Part shown: positions 1 to 5,410 of the stretch, piece by piece
Position numbering within the stretch: the stretch's first letter is position 1
Layout: each line of letters opens with the position of its first letter
NCBI GenBank assembly: GCA_903899865.1
Contig: CAIUKZ010000039.1
Coordinates: forward strand, 1 to 5,410
Length of the DNA: 5,410 nucleotides
DNA from: an uncultured Bacteroidales bacterium
Lineage (GTDB): Bacteria > Bacteroidota > Bacteroidia > Bacteroidales > Paludibacteraceae
Reading direction: 5' to 3'
Notes under the pieces: model-generated
Told to the model about the DNA's origin: nothing
Database searches by the model: none
The model's input: the letters and a program-made list of their open reading frames with translations, nothing else
Program-made: the position numbers and the translations under genes

Positions 1-555
1 GTATCAGGTGAGCCACTCGAAGCAAGGCTTCCTTATGGCGACCCTTTTACTCTAACTCAATATGCCAAACTAATTTTCAATGCCAATAAATTGCCAAGAG
101 ATGTAGAGCATACAAACGCATATTTCCGCAGGTTCTTAATAATTCCTTTCGATGTTACAATTCCCGAAGCAGAACAGGACAAAGAACTTCATACCAAAAT
201 TATCAAATCAGAACTATCAGGGGTTTTCAATTGGGTGCTCGAAGGCTTAAATCGATTATTACAACAAAAAAATTTCACTCATTCTGATGTCGTACAAAAA
301 GCAAGGGAAGATTACGAATTGAAATCAGACAGTGTACGCATTTTTCTTGACGATATGGAATATCAGAAAAGTGCAACAGAATATGTACTTCGTAAAGAAA
401 TTTACAGAGATTACAGAAGCTATTGTATGGACGAAGGATTTAAGGCAGTTAACAATACCAACTTCATAGAACGACTTGAAGCTCATGGATGTCAAATTGA
501 AAAGAAAAATGTCGGGAACGTGGTTTTTCTCACACGTAGAATCGAATTATTATAA
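1..555 (+). CDS. P4/D5-family phage or plasmid primase-helicase, C-terminal part (5' end outside window)
   Basis: The frame is open from base 1 to the TAA at 553-555, giving 184 visible residues. The true start lies upstream; the TTG at 91 is only an internal codon. Seen: FNANKLP at residues 26-32, matching SF3 helicase motif C with its sensor asparagine (N29), then AYFRRFLIIPF at 40-50, the conserved block with the arginine-finger pair R43/R44 found in D5-like and P4 alpha-like primase-helicases. The remainder (about 105-184) is charged and resembles the winged-helix C-terminal region of these proteins, used for DNA binding. Known of the family: hexameric SF3 ATPases that unwind DNA at the replication origin of phages, satellites and plasmids, often fused to an N-terminal primase. 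Walker A and B and any primase domain would be upstream and cannot be checked. The next gene (675) encodes a toprim protein, consistent with a replication module. The family is clear; the exact subfamily is not. Confidence 0.88.
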   Translation, partial: VSGEPLEARLPYGDPFTLTQYAKLIFNANKLPRDVEHTNAYFRRFLIIPFDVTIPEAEQDKELHTKIIKSELSGVFNWVLEGLNRLLQQKNFTHSDVVQKAREDYELKSDSVRIFLDDMEYQKSATEYVLRKEIYRDYRSYCMDEGFKAVNNTNFIERLEAHGCQIEKKNVGNVVFLTRRIELL

Positions 556-577
556 AAATAAATGTTTATCAAATCAA

Positions 578-633
578 TTCACGGTTTGCACTTTTTGCAC
601 AAAGCAAATTCAAACCATAGTGCAAATCGTGAA
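578..633. repeat. 15-bp imperfect inverted repeat between primase and toprim genes
   Basis: The left arm is TTCACGGTTTGCACT (578-592) and the right arm is AGTGCAAATCGTGAA (619-633). They are reverse complements at 14 of 15 positions, separated by 26 bases. Two smaller symmetries overlap it: GGTTTG (583-588) with CAAACC (611-616), and TTTGC (594-598) with GCAAA (604-608), so alternative foldings are possible. It is not a typical intrinsic terminator, because the loop is long and no T-run follows. Position between two replication genes makes an operator or origin-like binding site plausible, but that is inference. Confidence 0.6.
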
Positions 634-670
634 AAAAGTGAAGCCAAAACAAAATAATTATTTTTTGCAC
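585..670. repeat. TTTGCAC repeat cluster (three direct copies, one inverted)
   Basis: TTTGCAC occurs at 585-591, 594-600 and 664-670, and its complement GTGCAAA at 620-626: four copies in 86 bases of non-coding DNA. The first two are nine bases apart, less than one helical turn. The last copy ends four bases before the ATG of the toprim gene, so a protein bound there would cover its translation start region. Such clusters suggest an iteron or operator, but the copies are short and AT-rich DNA favours chance repeats. Confidence 0.45.
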
Positions 671-674
671 AACC

Positions 675-1790
675 ATGTACGCACAACCATATTTACAAAA
701 ATACAAAGGTATATCCACACGCTTCACATGCCCTTCATGTGAGCGCAAAAATAGCTTTACGCTATATTTGGATGGCAGCACCCACCAGCCTATTTACCGT
801 ACTGTTGGTATTTGCAATCGCAAATCTAAATGTGGTTATCACTATCCCCCAAAACAATACTTCATGGATAATCCAAACTTAAATGAAACCACAAGCCAAG
901 CTAGTGATCTTCATTCCCCAAAACCTATTGTTGCCAAGCAACAAACGGTTTTACCTATCGGCACAATACCATTCTCCTTTGTCGAACGCTCAGCAAGTTA
1001 CAAAAGTAACTTTGTTCGCTTCCTTTGTGAGTTCCTCACTACGGAACAAATAAGCTCCATTGGCGATAAATACGCCATTGGAGCAACAAAAAACATGGAA
1101 GTGATTTTTTGGCAAATGGATAAAACTGGCAAAGTCCGTTCAGGTAAAATCATGCAATACAATGCCCTTACGGGCAAACGTATTAAGCATGAAAGCGGAG
1201 CAATTGATTGGGTACACAACAAACTCAAAAAATCAGGCACATTGCCCGAAGATTACAATCTTCAACAATGTTTTTTTGGAGAACACCTGCTGGGTTTACA
1301 CCCCGAAGCAACTGTTTGTATAGTCGAAAGCGAAAAATCAGCACTCATTTCAGCGGCACTTTTCCCCGATGAAATATGGCTTGCTTCTGGTGGGCTGGAT
1401 AACCTCACAGTTGATAAATGCAAAGTTCTGAATAACAGAGCAGTCATTCTATACCCAGACCTTAACGGCTACAATAAATGGCTCGACAAAGCCAGTCAAA
1501 TAGAAAAACAATATGATTTCAACATATCTGTTTCAACTCTTTTGGAAGACATTGCGACTCCCGAAGCCAAAACCAAAGGGCTTGATATTGCTGATTACAT
1601 GATTAATCAGCTTACAAATCCCCTCTACACAGGGAGAGGGGTTGGGGGTGAGGTCATTCAACCACCTGAACCCATACAAATACAACCACCTCCAGTTCAA
1701 AATCCTTTCACTCCAGAACTGGCAGAAATGATTGAAACAAATCCTGCATTATTAACCCTTATCAACAAATTAGATTTAACTGAATCTTAA
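675..1790 (+). CDS. Zinc-ribbon and toprim-domain protein (DUF6371-like), probable mobile-element primase component
   Basis: This is a 371-residue protein. The N-terminus has a zinc-ribbon pattern: CPSC at residues 19-22, then C47 and C53-G-Y-H56. This resembles zinc-binding domains that DnaG-type primases use to contact template DNA. A toprim-like segment follows at about 214-275: the strand VCIVESEKSA carries the expected glutamate (E218, with E220 close by), then an SGG turn near 238-240, then ILYPDLNGYNKW with D262. Canonical toprim has DxD at the second site; here it reads D262-L-N264, so metal binding may differ. From about residue 316 the protein carries a short inserted repeat and a proline-rich linker, then a short tail. 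Start: ATG at 675 sits just ahead of the zinc ribbon; there is no Shine-Dalgarno, as is usual in Bacteroidota. It lies 119 bases after the primase-helicase gene and 12 bases before the next ORF. Inferred role: priming or DNA processing with the upstream helicase. The polymerising activity is not shown, so it could also be a toprim nuclease or an accessory factor. Confidence 0.82.
   Translation: MYAQPYLQKYKGISTRFTCPSCERKNSFTLYLDGSTHQPIYRTVGICNRKSKCGYHYPPKQYFMDNPNLNETTSQASDLHSPKPIVAKQQTVLPIGTIPFSFVERSASYKSNFVRFLCEFLTTEQISSIGDKYAIGATKNMEVIFWQMDKTGKVRSGKIMQYNALTGKRIKHESGAIDWVHNKLKKSGTLPEDYNLQQCFFGEHLLGLHPEATVCIVESEKSALISAALFPDEIWLASGGLDNLTVDKCKVLNNRAVILYPDLNGYNKWLDKASQIEKQYDFNISVSTLLEDIATPEAKTKGLDIADYMINQLTNPLYTGRGVGGEVIQPPEPIQIQPPPVQNPFTPELAEMIETNPALLTLINKLDLTES
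1054..1084. repeat. 12-bp near-perfect inverted repeat inside the toprim gene
   Basis: GCTCCATTGGCG (1054-1065) and CGCCATTGGAGC (1073-1084) are reverse complements at 11 of 12 positions, with the 7-base spacer ATAAATA. It encodes the protein stretch around SSIGDKYAIGA, where two similar short peptides (SIG and AIG) may account for part of the symmetry. It is more GC-rich than its surroundings and would form a stable hairpin in mRNA. Function is unknown. Confidence 0.5.
1620..1654. repeat. GC-rich interspersed repeat with hairpin, read through in frame
   Basis: CCCCTCT (1620-1626) pairs perfectly with AGAGGGG (1635-1641) over an 8-base loop, followed by the G-rich TTGGGGGTGAGGT (1642-1654). 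The composition is sharply different from the AT-rich surroundings. From memory, the pattern CCCTCTCC...GGAGAGGG-TTGGGGTGAGG is a widespread small palindromic repeat in many bacterial genomes, Bacteroidota included. Here it is translated without a stop as PLYTGRGVGGEV (residues 316-327 of the toprim protein), directly after the toprim region and before a proline-rich linker. I infer an insertion tolerated at a domain boundary. Confidence 0.7.
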
Positions 1791-1802
1791 ACCCCAAATC
1801 CC

Positions 1803-2117
1803 ATGAACACACCCCTCACAAAATACCAACTCAAAAAACACCGAGAAGTCCTCGATGAAAAATACCTCGAAAAACAACTTGTTTTTCTCACTGATAACAA
1901 AACCGAGATACTTTTTGATATTCGTCAATATCAAAAAAAACATTTCAACTCCTATCGTAATCACTTTGTCCACAGTCGCACTGTGGTCAAACTTCTCAAA
2001 ACCAACAAGCGAACTATTCGTTTGCTGGCCTCCTACAAGTACATTTCGAGCTTTGCTCTCTGTTCTCATATACTTTTCAACCTTACTGATTTACGTGATT
2101 TTATCAAATCACTTTAA
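1803..2117 (+). CDS. Small basic hypothetical protein, 104 residues
   Basis: I do not recognise this protein. The ATG at 1803 lies 12 bases after the stop of the toprim gene, which supports co-transcription, and the frame runs to TAA at 2115-2117. It is rich in Lys, Arg, Tyr and Asn, with a charged, probably helical N-terminal half (about residues 7-50) and a more hydrophobic stretch near 80-95 that is too polar to call a membrane segment with confidence. There is no cysteine motif or signal peptide. A run of eight A (1933-1940) and a strong palindrome (1965-1991) lie within the frame. A shifted frame (1855-2133, +) and an antisense frame (1776-2069) are also open, so coding status rests mainly on the tight spacing. 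A small nucleic-acid-binding accessory protein of the element is possible, but that is a guess from its charge. Confidence 0.5.
   Translation: MNTPLTKYQLKKHREVLDEKYLEKQLVFLTDNKTEILFDIRQYQKKHFNSYRNHFVHSRTVVKLLKTNKRTIRLLASYKYISSFALCSHILFNLTDLRDFIKSL
1965..1991. repeat. 12-bp near-perfect palindrome with 3-base loop
   Basis: TTTGTCCACAGT (1965-1976) and ACTGTGGTCAAA (1980-1991) are complementary at 11 of 12 positions, with one T-T mismatch (1969/1987), around the 3-base loop CGC. The core CCACAGT/ACTGTGG is perfect. It forms a tight hairpin in RNA or single-stranded DNA. It lies within the 104-residue ORF. No T-run follows, so it is not a standard terminator; a protein-binding palindrome or single-strand hairpin site is possible. 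Confidence 0.55.
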
Positions 2118-2174
2118 AATTATTAATTATTAGCTTGTTGAAACTTTCAAATTCAATCTAATGATAATTTTCCC

Positions 2175-2182
2175 TATCTTTG
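2175..2182 (+). promoter_or_regulatory. Putative Bacteroidota-type -7 promoter box for the Type ISP gene
   Basis: TATCTTTG matches the TAnnTTTG -7 consensus of Bacteroidota vegetative promoters exactly. It is in the 142-base intergenic space and would start transcription near 2187-2190, about 70 bases ahead of the ATG at 2260. I find no convincing TTG or TTTG -33 element 19-21 bases upstream, so it may be weak or activator-dependent. Confidence 0.5.
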
Positions 2183-2190
2183 CATTTCTT

Positions 2191-2218
2191 AAAACTCAAA
2201 TTACACATTTGAGTTTTT
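2191..2218. terminator. Terminator-like hairpin at the head of the Type ISP leader
   Basis: AAAACTCAAAT (2191-2201) and ATTTGAGTTTT (2207-2217) form a perfect 11-bp stem with the 5-base loop TACAC, ending in a run of five T (2214-2218). The shape fits an intrinsic terminator for the replication operon, and because of the A-run on the other side it could act in both directions. The stem has only three G-C pairs, so it is weak. It starts right where transcription from the -7 box at 2175-2182 is expected, so it could instead be a leader hairpin of the restriction gene or an operator. Confidence 0.5.
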
Positions 2219-2259
2219 CTCATTCTATTAAACCGTGAAATAATCTATAATAGCACCCA

Positions 2260-5200
2260 ATGTCCAACCCTGCCCACTTCCACACCGTATTAAACAAATA
2301 CCGTAAATTCTCATTCTCAGAGCGTGATAAAGGCGACCGTTTTGAGCGTTTAATGCAATTATATTTACAAACAGATCCAAAGTTTGAACCATTATTTAAG
2401 CATGTTTGGATGTGGAATGATTTCCCATGTAAAAAAGATTTCGGTGGTAAGGACACAGGGATTGATTTGGTGGCATTAACACATGAAGGAGATTATTGGG
2501 CAATACAATGTAAATGCTTTCAAGAGAGTGCTACAATTGATAAACCGGCTGTCGATTCTTTTCTTTCAACCTCTGGTAAAAAATTTTTAAATGAAGAGTT
2601 CAAAACAGTCAGTTTTTCAAACCGTCTTTGGATTTCGACAACCAATCATTGGGGAAGCAATGCAGAGGAGACAATCAACAATCAAATTGTACCAATTCAA
2701 CGCCTTTCACTTTCCAATTTAGAGAACGCACCAGTTGATTGGGAAAAATTAGAAAACGGCTTGCACGGTGAGCAAGCACGTAGCAAAAAACACCATTTAA
2801 AACAGCACCAAGAAACAGCATTAGCAAACACAAACGAGTATTTCAAAACTCAAACACGAGGTAAACTCATTATGGCTTGTGGTACAGGCAAAACCTTTAC
2901 TTCGCTTAAAATTGCCGAGAATGAAACCAATGGCAAGGGTTTAGTATTGTTTTTAGTACCCTCTATAGCGTTGTTAGGTCAAACCTTAAACGAATGGACA
3001 GCACAGGCAAACGAACCAATTAATGCAATTTGTATTTGTTCTGATTCGGGAGTATCTCAGAAAAAGAAACAAAATGATGATTCCGATGGGTTTAGTGTAG
3101 TTGATTTAGCATTACCAGCTTCTACCAATGTCGGCAAAATTGTAAAACAATTTCGCGACATTATGAATGCGGATAAACCAGGCATGACTGTGGTTTTTTC
3201 TACCTATCAATCCATTGATGTTATTGCTGAAGCTCAATTAGCTTTATTAGATAGTCAAGATTCGGAAACACCTTACGGTATTTTCGATTTAATTATTTGC
3301 GATGAAGCACACCGCACAACAGGCGTTACCATTGCCGAATCTGACGAATCAGCATTTGTAAAAGTACATGATAACACCAAAATTCAAGGCTTAAAACGCC
3401 TTTACATGACTGCAACACCTCGTATATTTGATGAAAACACCAAATCCAAAGCCGCCCAAAACGATGCCGTTTTGTGTTCTATGGACGATAAAGATAAATA
3501 TGGTGAAGAAATCTACCGTATTGGTTTTGGCGAAGCAGTTGAGAAAGGTTTATTATCCGATTATAAAGTATTGGTACTTACATTATCCGAAAACGATATA
3601 CCTCAAGCCCTGCAAAATGCTATCGCTGATAATGACAGCGAAATTAATACTGATGATGCTTCTAAACTTATTGGTTGTATTAATGCATTATCTAAACAGG
3701 TATTGGGTGACGAGGGTGTTATTAAAGATACCGACCCCGAACCAATGCGCCGTGCCGTTGCATTTTGTGCCAATATAAAGGATTCAAAACAGATAACAAG
3801 AATTTTCAACGAAACAGGCAATATCTATGCAGAATCATTACCAGCTGATAAACGTGAGGAATTAGTTTACCTAAATTCTCAACACGTTGATGGTACTATG
3901 TCAGCACCACTCCGTGACGAAAAACTGTCATGGCTTAAAGCCACTCCAGCTGATGCCAAAGAATGTCGAGTATTGACTAATGCACGTTGTTTGAGCGAGG
4001 GTGTTGATGTCCCTTCGCTAGATGCAGTTTTATTCCTTTCTGCTCGTAACTCTCAGGTGGATGTGGTTCAGTCTGTTGGTCGTGTAATGCGTAAAGCTGA
4101 TGGCAAAAAATACGGTTATATCATTATTCCAGTTGTTGTGCCTTCCAATGTCGAAGCCGACAAAGCATTGGACGATAACAAACGTTATGCAGTTGTTTGG
4201 ACTGTTTTAAACGCTCTTCGTGCGCACGATGACCGTTTTAATGCTTTGGTAAACAAACTCGAACTAAACAAAAAGAAACCTGGTCAAATCATTGTTGGTC
4301 GTCCCGCCTCAACACCAAGAGGCAATCAATCAGATGATAATCTTACTGCCGAATTTACCCAACAACTCACACTTGAATTTGAGCAACTCCAAAATGCTGT
4401 TTTTGCTCGTATGGTTATAAAAGTGGGCGACCGTAGATATTGGGAACTGTGGGCAAAAGATGTAGCCAAAATTGCAGAACGTTATATCGAAAAAATTACC
4501 AACCTTATCAATCAAGGAGGAGAACATAAAAAGGTTTTTGAGAATTTCGTAAAAGGATTACGTAAAAATATCAATCCTTCCATTACGGAGCAACAAGCCA
4601 TTGAAATGCTTTCGCAGCATATCATTACAAAACCAGTTTTCGAAGCCTTATTTGAGGGATATTCTTTTGTAAAGAATAACCCTATCTCGGTTTCTATGCA
4701 AACAATGGTTGACCTTTTGGAAGCTCAATCTTTGGAGAAAGATGCTGATACTTTACAACGATTCTACGAATCTGTAAAGAAACGTGCAGCAGGTATTGAC
4801 AATGCAGAGGGTAAGCAAAAAATTATCGTTGAGTTATACGATAAATTCTTTAAATCTGCATTTCCTAAAATGGTGGAGCAGTTGGGTATTGTTTATACCC
4901 CTGTGGAATGTGTCGATTTTATCATTCACTCCGTGAACGATATTCTTCAAAAAGAATTTGGACGATCCATAACTGATGAAAACATTCATTTATTAGACCC
5001 ATTTACCGGAACAGGTACTTTTATTACTCGATTGTTTCAAAGTGGATTAATCAAAGAAGAAGATTTAGAACGCAAATACAAACACGAAATACACGCCAAC
5101 GAAATTGTATTGCTGGCTTATTACATTGCTTCTGTCAATATCGAAAATGCTTTCCACGATGCAACCCTTGACCCCGATGATGGCATTGGCAAAGAAAAAT

Positions 5201-5410
5201 ACATTCCTTTTGATGGTATTTGTTTAACCGATACTTTCCAATTAGGTGAAACACCAGCCAGTGAGAAACTTTTCTCAGAAATGTTTCCACAAAATTCAGA
5301 CCGTGTTGAGAAGCAAAAAAAAGCACCGTTACGTATTATTTTTGGTAATCCACCGTATTCGGTTGGTCAGAACTCTGCTAATGATAATGCACAAAATCAA
5401 AGATATTTCA
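2260..5410 (+). CDS. Type ISP restriction-modification enzyme (LlaBIII/LlaGI-like), 3' end outside window
   Basis: One frame is open for 1050 codons, to the window end. ATG 2260 is the first start after an in-frame TAG at 2251-2253. Domains in order: (a) Mrr-like PD-(D/E)xK nuclease, about 1-165, with D69 in GIDL and the variant QCK at Q83-K85. (b) SF2 translocase, about 170-690: Q-motif LKQHQ 180-184, Walker A CGTGKT 207-212, DEAH 348-351, TAT 384-386, motif V region 573-585, motif VI QSVGRVMR 604-611. (c) Helical coupler, about 690-865. (d) Gamma-class N6-adenine methyltransferase: YTP 879-881, DPFTGTGT 913-920 for AdoMet binding, NEI 947-949, NPPY 1030-1033. The missing part should hold the rest of the methyltransferase and the target-recognition domain; from memory, LlaBIII is nearly 1600 residues, so roughly a third is absent. 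Known of the family: one chain methylates one strand of an asymmetric site, and on unmodified DNA translocates with ATP and cuts after head-to-head collision. Every motif visible looks intact, so it is probably active. Its own promoter and an upstream terminator-like hairpin suggest an independent defence cargo gene. HsdR, BREX PglX and DISARM proteins fit less well because they lack this single-chain nuclease-motor-methyltransferase order. Confidence 0.93.
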   Translation, partial: MSNPAHFHTVLNKYRKFSFSERDKGDRFERLMQLYLQTDPKFEPLFKHVWMWNDFPCKKDFGGKDTGIDLVALTHEGDYWAIQCKCFQESATIDKPAVDSFLSTSGKKFLNEEFKTVSFSNRLWISTTNHWGSNAEETINNQIVPIQRLSLSNLENAPVDWEKLENGLHGEQARSKKHHLKQHQETALANTNEYFKTQTRGKLIMACGTGKTFTSLKIAENETNGKGLVLFLVPSIALLGQTLNEWTAQANEPINAICICSDSGVSQKKKQNDDSDGFSVVDLALPASTNVGKIVKQFRDIMNADKPGMTVVFSTYQSIDVIAEAQLALLDSQDSETPYGIFDLIICDEAHRTTGVTIAESDESAFVKVHDNTKIQGLKRLYMTATPRIFDENTKSKAAQNDAVLCSMDDKDKYGEEIYRIGFGEAVEKGLLSDYKVLVLTLSENDIPQALQNAIADNDSEINTDDASKLIGCINALSKQVLGDEGVIKDTDPEPMRRAVAFCANIKDSKQITRIFNETGNIYAESLPADKREELVYLNSQHVDGTMSAPLRDEKLSWLKATPADAKECRVLTNARCLSEGVDVPSLDAVLFLSARNSQVDVVQSVGRVMRKADGKKYGYIIIPVVVPSNVEADKALDDNKRYAVVWTVLNALRAHDDRFNALVNKLELNKKKPGQIIVGRPASTPRGNQSDDNLTAEFTQQLTLEFEQLQNAVFARMVIKVGDRRYWELWAKDVAKIAERYIEKITNLINQGGEHKKVFENFVKGLRKNINPSITEQQAIEMLSQHIITKPVFEALFEGYSFVKNNPISVSMQTMVDLLEAQSLEKDADTLQRFYESVKKRAAGIDNAEGKQKIIVELYDKFFKSAFPKMVEQLGIVYTPVECVDFIIHSVNDILQKEFGRSITDENIHLLDPFTGTGTFITRLFQSGLIKEEDLERKYKHEIHANEIVLLAYYIASVNIENAFHDATLDPDDGIGKEKYIPFDGICLTDTFQLGETPASEKLFSEMFPQNSDRVEKQKKAPLRIIFGNPPYSVGQNSANDNAQNQRYF

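Noticed and set aside
476..742. 88-residue + frame across the end of the helicase gene and the start of the toprim gene
   Set aside because: It overlaps two well-supported genes in another frame and spans the repeat-rich gap; its peptide resembles no protein and reflects the TTTGCAC repeats.
569..781. 70-residue antisense frame over the gap and toprim start
   Set aside because: It covers the zinc-ribbon coding region on the other strand and has no motif or promoter of its own.
1776..2069. 97-residue antisense frame opposite the small unknown ORF
   Set aside because: The Phe- and Val-rich content is what A-rich sense DNA gives on the other strand, and it would run against the operon. The sense frame has better spacing, though neither is proven.
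1855..2133. 92-residue + frame shifted relative to the 104-residue ORF
   Set aside because: Its start lies inside the 1803 ORF, with no spacing argument in its favour; the hydrophobic content looks like an out-of-frame reading.
2246..2251. TATAAT resembling a sigma-70 -10 box
   Set aside because: It is only nine bases before the ATG at 2260 and lacks a -35 partner; the Bacteroidota-type box at 2175-2182 is better placed.
3428..3778. 116-residue + frame inside the Type ISP gene, plus antisense frames at 2220-2456, 3603-3821, 4330-4527 and 5135-5326
   Set aside because: All lie within, or almost entirely within, the continuous frame carrying intact nuclease, helicase and methyltransferase motifs, so they are shadows.
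2260..5410. BREX PglX, DISARM or separate Type I HsdR subunit
   Set aside because: The nuclease, DEAH motor, coupler and gamma-type methyltransferase are in one chain in the Type ISP order, and no partner genes of those systems are visible here.
1..5410. CRISPR array, tRNA, transposase or element end
   Set aside because: I saw no regularly spaced repeats, no cloverleaf-like sequence, no transposase or integrase motif, and no terminal direct repeat in the window.

Overview
The window suggests an accessory region, probably an integrated or mobile element, of a member of the Bacteroidota. The reasons are AT-rich DNA, no Shine-Dalgarno sequence ahead of any start, a TAnnTTTG-type -7 promoter box, and a zinc-ribbon/toprim protein of a kind (DUF6371-like) that I associate with mobile elements of that phylum. 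The assignment is an inference. No rRNA, tRNA or housekeeping gene is present to confirm it.

Layout, all genes on the + strand: (1) positions 1-555 hold the C-terminal end of a P4/D5-type phage or plasmid primase-helicase, whose N-terminus lies outside the window. (2) Positions 556-674 are a short non-coding gap with a 15-bp imperfect inverted repeat and several copies of TTTGCAC, which could be an operator or an origin-like site. (3) Positions 675-1790 encode a 371-residue zinc-ribbon plus toprim protein. A short GC-rich hairpin repeat appears to be inserted in frame near its C-terminus. (4) Positions 1803-2117 encode a small basic protein of unknown function, 12 bases downstream and probably co-transcribed; a strong hairpin lies inside it. 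(5) Positions 2118-2259 are intergenic, with a -7 promoter box followed immediately by a terminator-like 11-bp hairpin. (6) From 2260 to the window end runs one open frame of 1050 codons with no stop. It encodes a Type ISP (LlaBIII/LlaGI-like) single-chain restriction-modification enzyme: Mrr-like nuclease, SF2 translocase, coupler and N6-adenine methyltransferase. The frame is cut just after the NPPY motif, so the rest of the methyltransferase and the target-recognition domain are missing.

How they fit: genes 1 and 2 look like a replication module of a mobile element (replicative helicase plus a zinc-ribbon/toprim factor, which together have the parts expected of a primosome). The Type ISP enzyme looks like defence cargo with its own promoter. 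I see no clear evidence for a wholly new system. The least explained parts are the repeat cluster at 578-670, the in-frame repeat at 1620-1654, and the small ORF with its internal palindrome.
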